A stretch of 64,000 nt of DNA from assembly GCA_011033025.1 (NCBI GenBank), contig WFMF01000031.1, positions 744,001 to 808,000 of the forward strand, in the 5' to 3' direction. The translations under genes were made by a program, and so were the position numbers. Shown one piece after another: positions 22,698 through 34,850 of the stretch. A model generated the notes under the pieces. The model was given only the letters and a program-made list of their open reading frames with translations, was not told the DNA's origin and made no database searches. The DNA comes from Beroe forskalii. Taxonomy: Eukaryota; Ctenophora; Nuda; Beroida; Beroidae. Numbering within the stretch: position 1 is the first letter of the stretch; each line of letters opens with the position of its first letter.

Positions 22698-25600
22698 TCA
22701 TCCATTGCTAGCTTGCTTCGAAACTTTCAGTTTCTTGGACTTTCGAGATTTCTTATCCTTGTCACTCTTTTGAGTCCTTTTTATTGCAACCTCCTCAACA
22801 TTTTCATAAGCATCCGTATTTTCTTTTGAGACATCCTTGGCACCACCATTGACAGGAAATCCCGTTCCCCCTTTATGTCTACCTCCGGAATGTCACTTGG
22901 CTGAGTGTCTCCAATGATCTTCTCAAATGTTTCGATGCGTTTCCTCTTCTTCCGTTCAGATTTCTCCCAGTTGCTGGATCCCATTTTAAATGCCTTGAGG
23001 TTGCAATTCCTCCAAACTATAGATCCGTACGTGTTGTCTTTGACTGCTTGTTCCTTCTCCACCAATACCTAGCAATCAATCAGTTGCAGGATGTGAATTA
23101 CTAAAATTCGGCACATTTCATATCCCTCAATCCTTGGAGTTTGGTCTGAACTCAAGAGATTTGAGATGTGCCGGAATTGTTACGTGACCGAATGTTTTAG
23201 CTCAACTACTCAATTACAAAAGTATGATAATTAGTAACCAAAAATTTTATAACAAATGTAGTTTCGAGTCAAAACTGCGTGTTTTGACTCCATAGCCGAC
23301 ATATCTTAAATCCCTTATATTGGTTTTTCAAAATAGCAATCACAGAACAAATAAAAGTTTAAGAAGGCTATGGAGCACTTTTTCAACTATTTCCCTGACA
23401 TTGCCACATATCCACATTGACCTTCGATCCCTGACTAAAAACACATACCTGTGCGATGGCTGATTTGATGTCAATATCAGCCGCATTCCACATAGCTTCC
23501 ACAATCCTGCTACCGGAGGGTGACAACACCAGACTGTCAACTACTGATACTGATCTCTTGATGAACCTGAGGTAATAATAATGAGGGATTCAGTCATAGT
23601 TCAAGGCTCGGTACGGAAGGAAAATTAGGGCAAAAGTTCAGTTTTGAGATCCCGAGTAACGGAACAAATTGTTACAAATTCTGGATGAGCTTTTGCCTCG
23701 ATGTTTGAGTGCACGACTTTTTTGTGATCATAACTCAGCTTATAAAAGTCCGTGCGCGCGCGATCATATAACAGTATAACTTACCGGTGCTTTAGAGTCA
23801 CAGGCACCGAGGCTGAGGTCAGGAAGGCTTGGAGAGCGTGAGAAGCTTGAGGGTTGTTAGAGAGGTAGATCACGTGATCATCAGTCAGGGAGCAGAGTCC
23901 TTCTTCCAACATCGACACCTCACCCAACTTAAACACTTCCTGGTAGAAGGGAATCGTGATTTAAATCTCAAGGAAGATAAAAGATCTCAAACTAGCAGCA
24001 ATACCCATTAGTATCGGCACAACGTCGAATTGTTTTTCAATGAAAGTATAAAATTTTGCACGACTCAATAAACTAATTGAAGAATTGACTGCTAATGTTG
24101 ACTACACTAATTTAGAATTAAATGGTATTTTCAAATAACCTGTAGAAGCAATGAACCAGGTAGAGTGGCCTCGAACCTATCTCTCCTGGGTTTACCACTC
24201 TGAGTAGGCTTCTTGTAGGACTCCAGCTTCTCCAGAAGTAGATCATGGGTGGTCAGGGACATCAAGCACCTGGGAAATGTAGAGTGGTTATTGCGGGGAT
24301 TCGACTTATTTCAGGGTGGATTTAGCGGTGAAAATGTTAGCTAGATCTACGTGGGGAGTTCCGAGTTATTAACGAAGTTATAGCAAAGATAAAATCGTTT
24401 CATCGTAGACCATAAAAGTCCCATCTAGAGATATATTCAGCTGCATTTACCTGAAGAAGAGATGGAGTTGGTCGTCAGGAACGTGGAAGGCCTCCTGTAG
24501 CACCTTCATAACGTTGTGAGACTTCAAGTTGTAATGGTGACAACACTTGATAACACTCGCAACAACACCTGAAAAGGTGACAAGTTGTAATGATGACAAC
24601 ACTTGATAACACTCGCAACAACACCTGAAAAGGTGACAAGTTGTAATGGTGACAACACTTGATAACACTCGCAACGACACCTGAAAAGGTGACAAGTTGT
24701 AGTGGTCATGGTTACAACACTTGATAACACTCGCAACAACACCTGAAAAGGAGGCAAGTTGTAATGGTGACAACACTTGATCACACTCGCAACAACACCT
24801 GAAAAGGAGACAAGATGTAATGGTGACAACACTTGATAACACTCGCAACAACATCTGAAAAGGTGACAAGTTGTAATGATGACAACACTTGATCACACTC
24901 GCAACAACATCTGAAAAGGAGACAAGATGTAATGGTGACAACACTTGATAACACTCGCAACAACACATCTGAAAAGGTGACAAGTTGTAATGGTGACAAC
25001 ACTTGATAACACTCGCAACAACACCTGAAAGGAAACAAGTTGTAATGGTGACAACACTTGGCAACAACATCTGAAAAGGAGACAAGTTGTAGTGGTGACA
25101 ACACTTGATAACACTCGCAACAACATCTGAAAAGGTGACAAGTTGTAATGGTGACAACACTTGATAACACTCGCAACAACACCTGAAAAGGAGACAAGTT
25201 GTAATGGTGACAACACTTGATCATACTCGCAACGACACCTGACGAGGAGACAAGTTGTAATGGTGACAACACTTGATAACACTCGCAACAACACCTGAAA
25301 AGGTGACAAGTTGTAATGGTGACAACACTTGATAACACTCGCAACAACACCTGAAGTTGTAGTGGTGGCAACACTTGATAACACTCGCAACAACACCTGA
25401 AAAGGTGACAAGTTGTAATGGTGACAACACTTGATCACACTCGCAACAACACCTGAAAAGGAGACACGTTGTAGTGGTGACAACACTTGATAACACTCGC
25501 AACAACACCTGAAAAGGTGACAAGTTGTAGTGGTCATGGTTACAACACTTGATAACACTCGCAACAACACCTGAAAAGGAGGCAAGTTGTAATGGTGACA

Positions 25601-28600
25601 ACACTTGATCACACTCGCAACAACATCTGAAAAGGAGACAAGATGTAATGGTGACAACACTTGATAACACTCGCAACAACATCTGAAAGAAAGGTGACAA
25701 GTTGTAATGATGACAACACTTGATCACACTCGCAACAACATCTGAAAAGGAGACAAGATGTAATGGTGACAACACTTGATAACACTCGCAACAACATCTG
25801 AAAAGGTGACAAGTTGTAATGGTGACAACACTTGATAACACTCGCAACAACACCTGAAAAGGAAACAAGTTGTAATGGTGACAACACTTGATCACACTCG
25901 CAACAACATCTGAAAAGGAGACAAGTTGTAGTGGTGACAACACTTGATAACACTCGCAACAACATCTGAAAAGGTGACAAGTTGTAATGGTGACAACACT
26001 TGATAACACTCGCAACAACACCTGAAAAGGAGACAAGTTGTAATGGTGACAACACTTGATCATACTCGCAACGACACCTGACGAGGAGACAAGTTGTAAT
26101 GGTGACAACACTTGATAACACTCGCAACAACACCTGAAAAGGTGAGGCCATAATGGTGACAACACTTGATAACACTCGCAACAACACCTGAAGTTGTAGT
26201 GGTGGCAACACTTGATAACACTCGCAACAACACCTGAAAAGGTGACAAGTTGTAATGGTGACAACACTTGATCACACTCGCAACAACACCTGAAAAGGAG
26301 ATATGCAGCGAATTCCAATGGTTCTAGCAGCAGGGGAGGGCCATTGTAATAAGTCAAATCAATGGGAATTGAGAAGCTCAAAAGGTATCACGTAAATCTC
26401 TTTTTGCTTAATACTTTGACACCAATCTTCTAACGAACCAGTCAAAGACTCGGCTAGGAAGTCCTCAAAGAGGGGTATCAGCTGAGAGCACATATCCTCA
26501 GCAGTGGGTGCAGTAGGGGCGTGTTCCAACATGCTCTGTACGGTGTAGTTAGCAACGGGGTGCAGACTCAGGGGCACCAGAACCTTCTGGAAGTGCTCCG
26601 AGTAGAGGGAAAGGAGTTCTTCCTTATCACTAACCTGGGTTAGAAATTAATAAGGTGAGCTAATGAGAGGAGTTTTAAAAGATATCTTCGAGTGGTGCTA
26701 GAACCGAGGAAAGGGGAAAGGGGAATTTCAAAGATAAAGATACATTCAACAAGCTGCAAGCTGGGTTAATTTGGAAGGAAGTCATAACTTTGAAAGATAT
26801 GTACCTTTATGAGAGATTGGATGACAAAACTAGCTTTGTTGTCTAATAGAACCTCTGGAAGAGGACCAAATTTCTCAACTTCCTTGTAATCGTCAACCTG
26901 AATTGGTTAAATATGGCTAAAAGTTGTTTGAAAACTAATCTATTCGATTCATCATATTTCATTCTACGATATCAGACGCAAAGATAAATTGTTTGCTTCA
27001 ATGATTTGCCACTTCAGTACTACCACAACAAACCTTCCTGTCGAAGGAAGAGAGAATGACAGCCTTAAAATTAGGTAGAGATTTACTGCTGGTTTTTGTG
27101 GAGTAGTACCAGCAGAAGCTGAAATGTGATAAAAACATCAGAAGAGTAGAAGACTGCAAAATTTAAAATTCAACAATGACCGGCAACTGCTATGATTTCC
27201 TGCAAAACACCCTTAATTTGATATGCCCAAAGGAAAAAGGGTTAAAAAGTCGTTTAACTATCATAGAGCAATGTAGTGAGTTGATGACGTCATTTTCGTA
27301 GCGCAATGCATTAAGTTGATGCCGGGGTTCTACTCACAGAGAGAAGAGGCGCCCCCTGCGGACTCCAGAGCAGGGTAGCCACATCCTCCCTCACTAAACG
27401 CTTTGTAAACTTGTGCAGGATCTTCTTGAGGGTCGGATGCGGCGTGGAAGTCTCGTAGAAACTGTGCTTCCCTATCTCCCATCTCTTCTTCTGTTGCTTC
27501 CGCTCCTCCTCCAACCGAACACCGACCAGAACCTGAAGGAGTTGGAGGAGATGATAAAGGTTAAGATTCAAAGTTTTAATACGTTGTCAGAACTCAGATG
27601 CATTCGCTTTAAATTTCAATACCCTACTAGAACTTTTTCATAAATAGCCTGTAGTCCAAGAAATCATAATCTTGGACTCAATAGTAATCGCCTATTTCCC
27701 GCGAATACAAAGTTTGTCCTGTTATTTGGACACCATTTTGTACCTGGAGAGCAAGTCTGAGAGTGTAAGAGCCGTGGGTGTTGGAAATGAGATCAGAAAC
27801 ACCGAGACACATCTTTCTGAACACTTGCTCAGCTAACTCAACCAACTCCGCAGTTTCTGAAGGAAGGGCAGTGAACTGAGTAGAAGAGTGATTGAGCAGA
27901 AATATTTCCGTGAAAAATTAAAAGTTTTCGTGGCAGTTGGGGCAGAAAAGAGTTTTTATAACAGTAAACGTTCAACAAATAACATGAGATGTAGGTCTTG
28001 GTATTTTAAAATCAAGCACCAGTGTCCTGCACTGCAGGTGTGTGTATTATTCAGAATGCCGAGTACTTGTATGATATGTACATTGTACACTGTACACTGT
28101 ACACTACACAAAGTAGTATATTACACTGTACACTGCACAGTGCACATAGTACACTATACATTTTACAGTGTATAACCTGCGGTGTATACGTCTGACGAGG
28201 TGCATGATGAACATCTCCAGCACATGAGAAGCGAAGTTGTGACACGCCAACTCTAGAGTGTGAGGGAGAAGGAGGGCTCCTATCTCAGTCAGTGTGGGGA
28301 GTGTGGAGTGAACCAGCAGTCGCTCCACAACCCTGAAACATGGCAATGTGTCAGCCCCGTAGTACACTGTACAGTGTACAGTGTACATAGTACATAGTAC
28401 AGTGTACAACTCAAGAGTGTGGGGAAGAAGGAGGGCTCCTATCTCAGTCAGAGTGGGGAGTGTGGAGTGAACCAGCAGTCGCTCAACTACCCTGAAACAC
28501 GGCAATGTGTCAGGCCCGTAGTACACTGTACAGTGTACATTGTACAGGATACATTGCACACTGTACAACTCTAGGATGTGAGGGAGAATGAGGGCTCCTA

Positions 28601-28947
28601 TCTCAGTGTGGAGTGAACCAACAGCCGCTCCACTACCCTGAAACATGGCAATGTTTCTAGGTAGGAAACATAAGATCAGATTGGACTGGGTGGGATAACA
28701 GGGTTTGTATAGATCAGTCTGCAGTGGAAACATAGGGTAAGGTTTCAGGTTCAAAACTCAATAAATTCATTGAACTCATTGGTACGAAGGAATGGAATGT
28801 ATGTTCGAACCTACTACAGTCCCAATGATACAGAATACGAGTGATTCCATCCTCTTTAATCTGATCCAAGACCTTCTCCTCCAGCAATCTCCGATCAGAT
28901 TCATTCTCAAAGCTCTCCGCTTCCAAAACCTTCAAAAAGACAAACAT
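22698..28947 (-). CDS. NOP9: nucleolar protein 9 (pumilio-repeat, NOP9-like)
   Basis: NOP9 is a nucleolar PUF-type RNA-binding protein of small-subunit rRNA processing. Exons in order: 28811-28947 (or 28929), 28190-28332, 27744-27856, 27338-27532, 26805-26897, 26439-26634, 24451-24568, 24140-24269, 23785-23939, 23449-23566, 22884-23068 and 22698-22835. All phases agree, giving about 573 residues against about 630 in human NOP9. Pumilio-type segments include WDCSRVVERLL, THGSYTLRLAL, NKASFVIQSLI, HPVANYTVQSML, VVASVIKCC and SPSGSRIVEAMWNAA. The C-terminal NTYGSIVWRNCNLKAF is characteristic of the family. The end is Lys-rich. The last 47-nt intron (22836-22882) is inferred from frame; if retained, the protein ends at a TAA near 22781. 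The ATG at 28947 is a guess: an acceptor-like TTTTTGAAG ends at 28930, and an upstream first exon may exist. Confidence 0.88.
24520..26310 (-). repeat. 56-bp minisatellite made from a NOP9 intron-exon boundary
   Basis: Roughly 30 tandem units of 56 bp, each containing (minus strand) CCTTTTCAGGTGTTGTTGCG, that is, a 3' splice site plus the first ~45 nt of the exon at 24451-24568. The unit nearest the exon is continuous with real coding sequence (VVASVIKCC). As 56 is not a multiple of three and no frame has stops, all three frames stay open on the minus strand for up to 386 codons. Variants (CATCTGAAAAGG, GGTCATGGTTACAAC) recur in the same order, showing larger block duplications, for example 24.55-25.3 and 25.45-26.3 kb. 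Confidence 0.9.
28405..28645 (-). repeat. two extra copies of a NOP9 exon 5' half
   Basis: The first ~90 nt of the 28190-28332 exon, with its acceptor, are repeated at about 28405-28492 and 28566-28640 at spacings near 160 bp. GTACACTGTACAGTGTAC-type spacers separate the copies. They keep the LLVHSTLPTLTEIGALL-like frame but lack the downstream half of the exon. Whether any is spliced in is unknown. The functional exon is taken to be the complete one at 28190-28332. Confidence 0.8.
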
Positions 28948-30129
28948 ATTATGAATAATCAGAATCTAAATAATATTATGAGGTTTCCTCGGAGTACTCC
29001 CTAAAATCTCTGATAATAGGAGGCCTATATTGTGGCTTTCCGCTCATTTCAAAAGTGTCAAAGCTGCCCAAATAACCAAGTGAATTAAAATCATCCCACC
29101 TTTTCCACCCAAAGAAAACCTCCACTAATTACAATCAACACGACGCTAATACTGTTCTGTCCCCCACTAAACCATAGGAACATGGGAAGATAGTACCAAA
29201 ACGGACTTGAAAAGTGGAAACCATCGTTGGCATCGCTATTGTTCTGTCCTGCCAAGTTGAAACGTTCAATGAGCTACGATAGAGTTTAAAATCAGGAGCT
29301 TTCGAAAATCATGTGATTATCGTCGTCAGCTGAAGACGAGGAGAGGGTGCTTATAAATGAAATGAGTGGTGTCAAGGAGTGGGGGATGGGTGGAGGGTGT
29401 GAGTGATCAGGTGACGGGATAATCAAATAAGTAAAGTTGGGGTATTTTAAAGGTTTAAATAAAGAGATGAGTTAGTATACCAAGTCCAAAGTTTGGATAC
29501 TAGGGGTCAAACTGAAATTTCCAAGAAAATATACGTCACTGTCTGCAGTGACCCCTTCCTATTAAACGAGGTAGAGAAGGGTAAATAACCCATGTGTTCA
29601 AGAAATCTTCATGATAAGTGGAAGATGGGTTAATTGAGCGATCTGTCTAGGTTTTCTGGAGAAATAGGGTAGATATTTGAGTGAAAGAGAGCTTTTATTA
29701 AATACAACACATCAAAAAGTTAATCTAACACAGAAAACGTTGTGAAAGCTTTAATTTCATCTAGAATAATATCTGCAATTCCCAGCAAAAGTTCCATTTA
29801 TTGCAGGCAACCGAGGAGTTAGGGGCCCAAAGAGCGTTCAGGATTACCCAGCATTTCAATTTTCTGTACAAATATTTCATTACAAAACACGCTCACGTCT
29901 CACGTATATGAATGTGTATTGTTTTCTATGGTATCCTGACCAATATTACATTTTGACTGGATCCTGACGGGGCGTACAGTCAATTTATAGGCTGAGTGAG
30001 GGTCACTTGGTCAATGGTCACTGCTAGTTGAGGGCATTTTGTAGGCCAGGACCAACTGTTTCAATTCATTAAACAAAGCATTGTACCAGCTTTACCTCTC
30101 CATATAACATTTAACATTTCACCTCAGTA
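28948..30129. other. NOP9-CMC1 intergenic region
   Basis: AT-rich. A short dispersed repeat with GATTATCGTCGTCAG near 29320 recurs at about 62355. One isolated GAGTGGTGTCAAG-like unit of the 16-bp minisatellite is found near 29365. A first NOP9 exon could be hidden here but was not recognised. Confidence 0.5.
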
Positions 30130-32572
30130 CTACTTGTTGTTCTTGATCCAATCGTGGAGCACTTTCAACCTGATCTGGTCCTCCAACTCCGCCTCTTTGT
30201 TCTTCTGTCGAGCTATCCGCTTCCTGTTCACATACTCCTCTTTACAGGCGTCCCGCAGCTCTTCGTTGTAAAACGCCCATTGCATGCACAACTTGAAATC
30301 CTGACGAATAATGGATGAAATACAAACCGAGTTGGATAGGGTTCTTGAATACCACGGGAGTGTCAAAGGTAACATATTGAACCAATGGCATGGAATTTCA
30401 AGTCTATACTTCAATAAAAACAAAGCAGTATAATTACTCACTTTGCTTTCCCTGTCACATTTCCAGAGGCCGGTAATCATTCCGTGTTCCTGTTGACACT
30501 TTGCAAGGTCTGCAAACTGATTAAAGCAATACTTCACATCCTCTTTGGCTCGTTCTCTAACCAGATCGTTAATTGGGACGTCTCGTTCCGCTTTCAGTAG
30601 CAACTGAGGGATGAATGGGATAAATGACAGTGACACGATCTCAGATCAATAATGAAGTGGTGCCACAAGGTACCTTGTTAACAGTGGTAGTGGTAGGTGG
30701 TACTCATTTACAACGGTACTTTATTTACGTAGTACCTTATCAACATAGGTACCTTATCAACAACGGCACCTTATTAACAAGGGTACATTGTTAACAACGG
30801 TACCTTATCAACATCGGTACCTTATCAACAACGGCACCATGTTTACAACGGCACCTTATTAACAAGGGTACATTGTAAAAAACGGTACCTTATTAACGAG
30901 GTTACGCATTTACAACAGAACCTGACTAACAACGGTACATTGTTAGCAACGGTTCATTGTTTACAACGGTAACTTGCTAACAACGGCACGTTATTTACAA
31001 CGGTCCATTGTTAAAAACGGTACCTAATTAACAAAGGTTCATTGTTGTAAGTTATGATACCTTGTTAACAACGGCACCTTATTAACAACGGTACATAATC
31101 AACATAGTCGATTGTCGACAACGGTACCTTGTTGACAACGGTACATTGCTTACAACGGTACATTGTTTACAACGGTACATTGTTTACAAAGGTACATTGT
31201 TTACAACGGTACATTGTTTACAACGGTACCGTTTGACAACGGTACCTTACTAACGGTACCTTAACAACGGTACCTTAACAACGGTACCTTAACAACGGTA
31301 CCTTAACAACGGTACCTTAACAACGGTACCTTAACAACGGTACCTCAACAACGGTACCTTAACAACGGTACGTCGGTACCTTAACAACGGTACCTTTACA
31401 ACAGTACCTTAACAACGGTACCTTAACAACGGTACCTTAACAACGGTACCTCAACAACGGTACCTTAACAACGGTACCTTAACAACGGTACCTTAACAAC
31501 GGTACCTTAACAACGGTACCTTAACAACGGTACCTTAACAACGGTACCTTAACAACGGTACCTTAACAACGGTACCTTAACAACGGTACCTTAACAACGG
31601 TACCTTAACAACGGTACACTATTAACGACAGACAAAGCAGAACAATGAGCAAGAAACTGAATGGAACTGATGGTCTGACGACAGCACATGCCTTTATATA
31701 TGCCATCGACACCACTCCGCACCCAATCAAGCATGACGAATAGCGCTACGTACGCATACCAATTCATGACGTTGACACCACTCTGCATGACGAACAGCGG
31801 TACGTAACATACCAACCCTATGACGTTGACACCAGTCAGCATGCAATTCGGCATGACGAACAACGGCGTTTGCACATTCCACATTCCAACTCTATGACGT
31901 TGACACCACTTTGCACCCAATGAAGCATGACGAATAATAATACGTGCACACCAAATCTATGACGTTGACATAACATAGAGATAAGGCTGTGTCATCTATA
32001 TCATGACTCACTGATCATAAAGTACCAAAGTTTACGAAGGAATTAGAGAGAATTACAAGTGAGGCAAGGAGTCTTCCAGGTAAGGCTAATGGAATTCCCC
32101 GTTCCTGCTCGGACTCCAGTACCCGATAAAAGCATGTATGTTGATTTTCAGCCAGCCGCGGACTTACTAAATCAGTACGTTCATGGTCCAAGAATGGTGA
32201 AGTATTTCAATCACGAATCATAAGCAGCCTCGGTAGCCAATTAATTAATTAATGAAGCACTTTCGCGCGCAATTCCCACGCGCGGCGCTGTTTCGGCGCT
32301 TCATCGTTGTGCTATCAAACAAAATTGCTTTCGCGCCTTATGCAAACGTTACAGTGTGACACGCATTGGGACAAATTAAGATGTTTCACACATGGCGGGA
32401 TGGAACCAATACCGATCAAGTTAATTGATTAGCGAATAGTAATGTAATGAAATGTTGAAAATAAGTAGGTTATGATACCGCTTACCATTTTTGATGGCTT
32501 TGGAACGTTGTCTCTGTCAAAAAGGCTTGGATTCGATGCTGACTTTTCACTCTGCTCATTCTTTTCAGCCAT
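30130..32572 (-). CDS. CMC1: COX assembly mitochondrial protein CMC1-like (twin CX9C)
   Basis: Small intermembrane-space CHCH protein of cytochrome c oxidase assembly. Three exons: 32486-32572 (29 codons from ATG), 30442-30603 and 30130-30300 ending in TAG, 139 residues in total. Two CX9C motifs are visible: CFNQFADLAKC within exon 2, and CDRESKDFKLC spanning the second junction. The context ERDVPINDLVRERAKE followed by LWKC, and ELRDACKEEYVNRK near the end, matches the CMC1 family (human about 106 aa). The Lys/Glu-rich C-terminal tail and the N-terminal extension are longer than usual. Intron 1 (about 1.9 kb) is filled by 14-17-bp and ~70-bp repeats. Start chosen as the only ATG in the first exon. 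Confidence 0.9.
30655..31620. repeat. GGTACC minisatellite in CMC1 intron 1 (17-bp then 14-bp units)
   Basis: The left part (30655-31210) has degenerate 17-bp units such as ACGGTACATTGTTTACA. The right part (31210-31615) is almost perfect 14-bp GGTACCTTAACAAC, about 28 units. The shift from old, diverged long units to homogeneous short ones shows recent expansion of a subunit. Confidence 0.9.
31680..31980. repeat. ~70-bp tandem repeat with TTGACACCA core
   Basis: About four diverged units share ATGACGTTGACACCACT, GCATGACGAA and TACGTACGCATACCAA-like blocks. The segment TTGACACCAGTCAGCATGC at about 31824 resembles the 24-bp satellite unit at 14-20 kb. It lies in CMC1 intron 1. Confidence 0.7.
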
Positions 32573-33003
32573 CCTAATCCGAAAGTTGATTGTAAGTTAT
32601 TAAGTTATGAAAGCTTCAAGCAATGAAGAACACCTACGCACCGTTTGAAGTTTGCGATGTGAAATTAGAATGGAGTGAAATCTTCTGTTAAGCCAGAAGA
32701 GTGCCATCAATGGGGCCCAAAACGAAATTCAGTTTCACCCGTGTCCACATTGGATGATCTACAAATCAATGAATAGGACTTCAAATGAAAAATTACACGA
32801 AGTTAAGAAAGCTCAATAAAACATGACAAATAATAAATAAAACTGTTGATGTCATAAATCAATCTTATTTACCATCAAACCTCTGCGCCGGTTGATTTAA
32901 TCCCCTTCATAAAGTTTAAAACACGATTCTATTCAATCTTGTATTTAGGAAAACCATAACATTACACAGACCAGAAACACGTGAGATAACTAAGAACCGT
33001 TGA

Positions 33004-33546
33004 TCAAGACATGGTAGCCTCAGCCCTCACATACTCTCCCACATCCGCCTGATGAAACACTACTATCGTATTAGGGTCCGTGGTCTTGCATTCCACCGTT
33101 GACTTGGCAGCCACCCCAAACCCTAGCGGTAAATCTGACATGTTATACACCACCACCCCATCGTATCGTTCTGTCCCAGCTGATATCCGACCCAGCCCTG
33201 CTTTAGTTACGTTATTACCGTACAGGAACTGCTGTTCTGCCCCGGGCTTTAACCAGACTTTCTGTTTAGCGTACGATGAGAGGAAGTCTAGGGCCGTGAT
33301 GTGGAGTTTAAACTTCTCCGTTTTGGAGAACTTCCCGAATAACGTACCGAGGCTGATCAGTTCTTTGCGGCCGATGTTCGTTGATTTCTTCATGATCGTC
33401 TCGCTGACGTAGTAGACCTTTTCCTTGTGGAATCGGAACACGTAGTTCCCATCACTTCGTTCTAACAGGAGTTTAACGTTCTCGCCCATGTATTTAGCGA
33501 GCTTCTCAAACAGGGACTTAGCTTCTTCTTCTGTTAGGGGTCTCAT
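33004..33546 (-). CDS. NIP7: 60S ribosome biogenesis protein NIP7
   Basis: NIP7 is a conserved nucleolar pre-60S factor with an N-terminal fold and a C-terminal PUA RNA-binding domain. The coding region is one uninterrupted exon of 180 codons plus TGA, exactly the family length. It starts [19 protein letters not shown] and contains [64 protein letters not shown] and [11 protein letters not shown], all hallmarks. A splice acceptor (GTGCAG) ends 3 nt before the ATG, implying a 5' UTR intron or trans-splicing. An in-frame read-through of the acceptor would add a spurious M-Q-A. No frameshift or truncation. Confidence 0.97.
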   Translation of the reverse strand: MRPLTEEEAKSLFEKLAKYMGENVKLLLERSDGNYVFRFHKEKVYYVSETIMKKSTNIGRKELISLGTLFGKFSKTEKFKLHITALDFLSSYAKQKVWLKPGAEQQFLYGNNVTKAGLGRISAGTERYDGVVVYNMSDLPLGFGVAAKSTVECKTTDPNTIVVFHQADVGEYVRAEATMS

Positions 33547-34090
33547 GGCCTGCACAGGGAATAGGGGGAATGAATACAGACAGGTTATAGAGATAAGGAA
33601 ACGGATGGGTCAACAAAGGGATCGTTCAGATATTACGTTATCATCAAGGGACAGGAGGGAATTTCAAGCGATAACGTTACAAGTTATTGTAAGTCTGTAG
33701 CAAATAAAACTATTGTAACGAAGGGGGAAGGAAGGGGCTTGAAATCGGCGCAATGATTGATATTTCATAACGTAATATTTGAACGGTCCCTGTTTGTAAT
33801 TTAACTTTTTTGAATCATCAATAACATAAGTCACAAATTCTTTTGCAATTTCATAATTTGACTGAACATTGAACAATCTGAGATAGTAAACAACTAGTTT
33901 ATTGATAACACTTGATATATTTGATACAATAATACAAAAAAGAAATAATATACAGCCAGAACTCTGAGATTCATTTCTCATCATGTTTAAAAACAAATTG
34001 ATAAAATCCCCTGCAAAAAGTTAGGTCAATTAATAGACAAACAAACTTGAAACTGATACAAAATATTTTGTAAACTTTAATTTGTTACCT
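33547..34090. other. NIP7 upstream sequence, nothing recognised
   Basis: AT-rich. The open frame of about 110 codons on the minus strand (33664-33996) has biased hydrophobic composition, no homology I recognise and no splice support. The NIP7 acceptor lies at 33550-33551. Confidence 0.5.
33550..33551 (-). promoter_or_regulatory. 3' splice site 3 nt before the NIP7 start codon
   Basis: On the minus strand the pyrimidine-rich CCCCCTATTCCCTGTGCAG ends here, followed by GCC and the ATG. It decides the start, since the longer read-through frame would begin in the intron. Confidence 0.6.
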
Positions 34091-34091
34091 G

Positions 34092-34850
34092 AACTTAAGG
34101 AATATCAAGCGTATAGGAGCAAGACTTACACATGACCTAAAGGTTCAGTTAGTTCATGCTCATATTCTTTCCATGATTGACTATTGTAATTCCTCTTATG
34201 CAATCATCACTGAGAAAAATCTCCAAAAGCTTCAAAAGATTCAGAATAACGCAGTCAGGTTCATATGCAAGCTAACTGGTAAAAGAAAATGGACATCAAT
34301 AAGCCCTTACTTGAAAGAACTTCATTTTCTGCCTGTTCTTTATAGAGTGAAATTTAAGACAGCTCTTTTAGTATTTAAATGTGTTAACAATCTTGCTCCT
34401 AAATATTTGAGTGATCTTATATCAGTACGGGACACAAAAAGAGTCAGTGTTAGATTAGACAATGACTTTTTCCTTCTGAAAATTCCTCCTAAGCCTAATT
34501 TTTCTAGAACTGAAGCTGCATTTAAATATAATGGCCCAAGAATTTGGAATAGTTTACCATATTCAATTAGATGTATCCCTGAGATTTCAGAATTTAAAAA
34601 GTGTCTGAAAACTTTTTATTTTGAAATTGCATTCAATGGAATTTGCTCATAAAAGTTAGATTTTGTTATGTTTTAGTTTTCAAAGTTAATTTGCACATAT
34701 GTGGGAACTGTGACACTCTTGTGATCTGTGTTTTTTAGCTTTCGAAGGTTGTCACGCTTAAATGGCTAGAATATTTCCCTCTCTGATATCTATTTGACAA
34801 TGTCTAAGCGTGTAAGAAAAACTTTAATTTATTTATTTATTATTATATTC
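34092..34850 (+). mobile_element. 5'-truncated LINE, reverse transcriptase C-terminal region (CR1/L2-like)
   Basis: An open frame from about 34092 to the TAA at 34650-34652 shows the conserved region after the reverse transcriptase domain of CR1/L2/Jockey-group LINEs: SMIDYCNSSYAI, LQKLQKIQNNAVRFI, LKELHFLPVLYRVKFK, NNLAPKYLSDL and GPRIWNSLP. Downstream, after a short 3' UTR (CGCTTAAATGG ... CTAAGCGTG), is an ATTTATTTATTT tail at 34831-34843, typical of 3' ends of such elements. It is inserted between NIP7 and the TCEANC2-like gene. The catalytic domain is absent. The intact frame suggests a relatively young insertion. Confidence 0.85.

Noticed and set aside
22781-23065. NOP9 ending at the TAA near 22781
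   Set aside because: Possible, but skipping a 47-nt GT-AG intron gives a Lys-rich tail in frame and a stop at 22698, so the longer form is preferred; transcript evidence is needed.
24447-26381. Long cysteine/histidine-rich protein (VIKCCHHYN repeats)
   Set aside because: It is the 56-bp minisatellite read in rotating frames; only the part next to 24451-24568 is NOP9 coding sequence.
33664-33996. 110-codon minus-strand gene beside NIP7
   Set aside because: AT-rich chance frame without recognisable domain or regulatory context.
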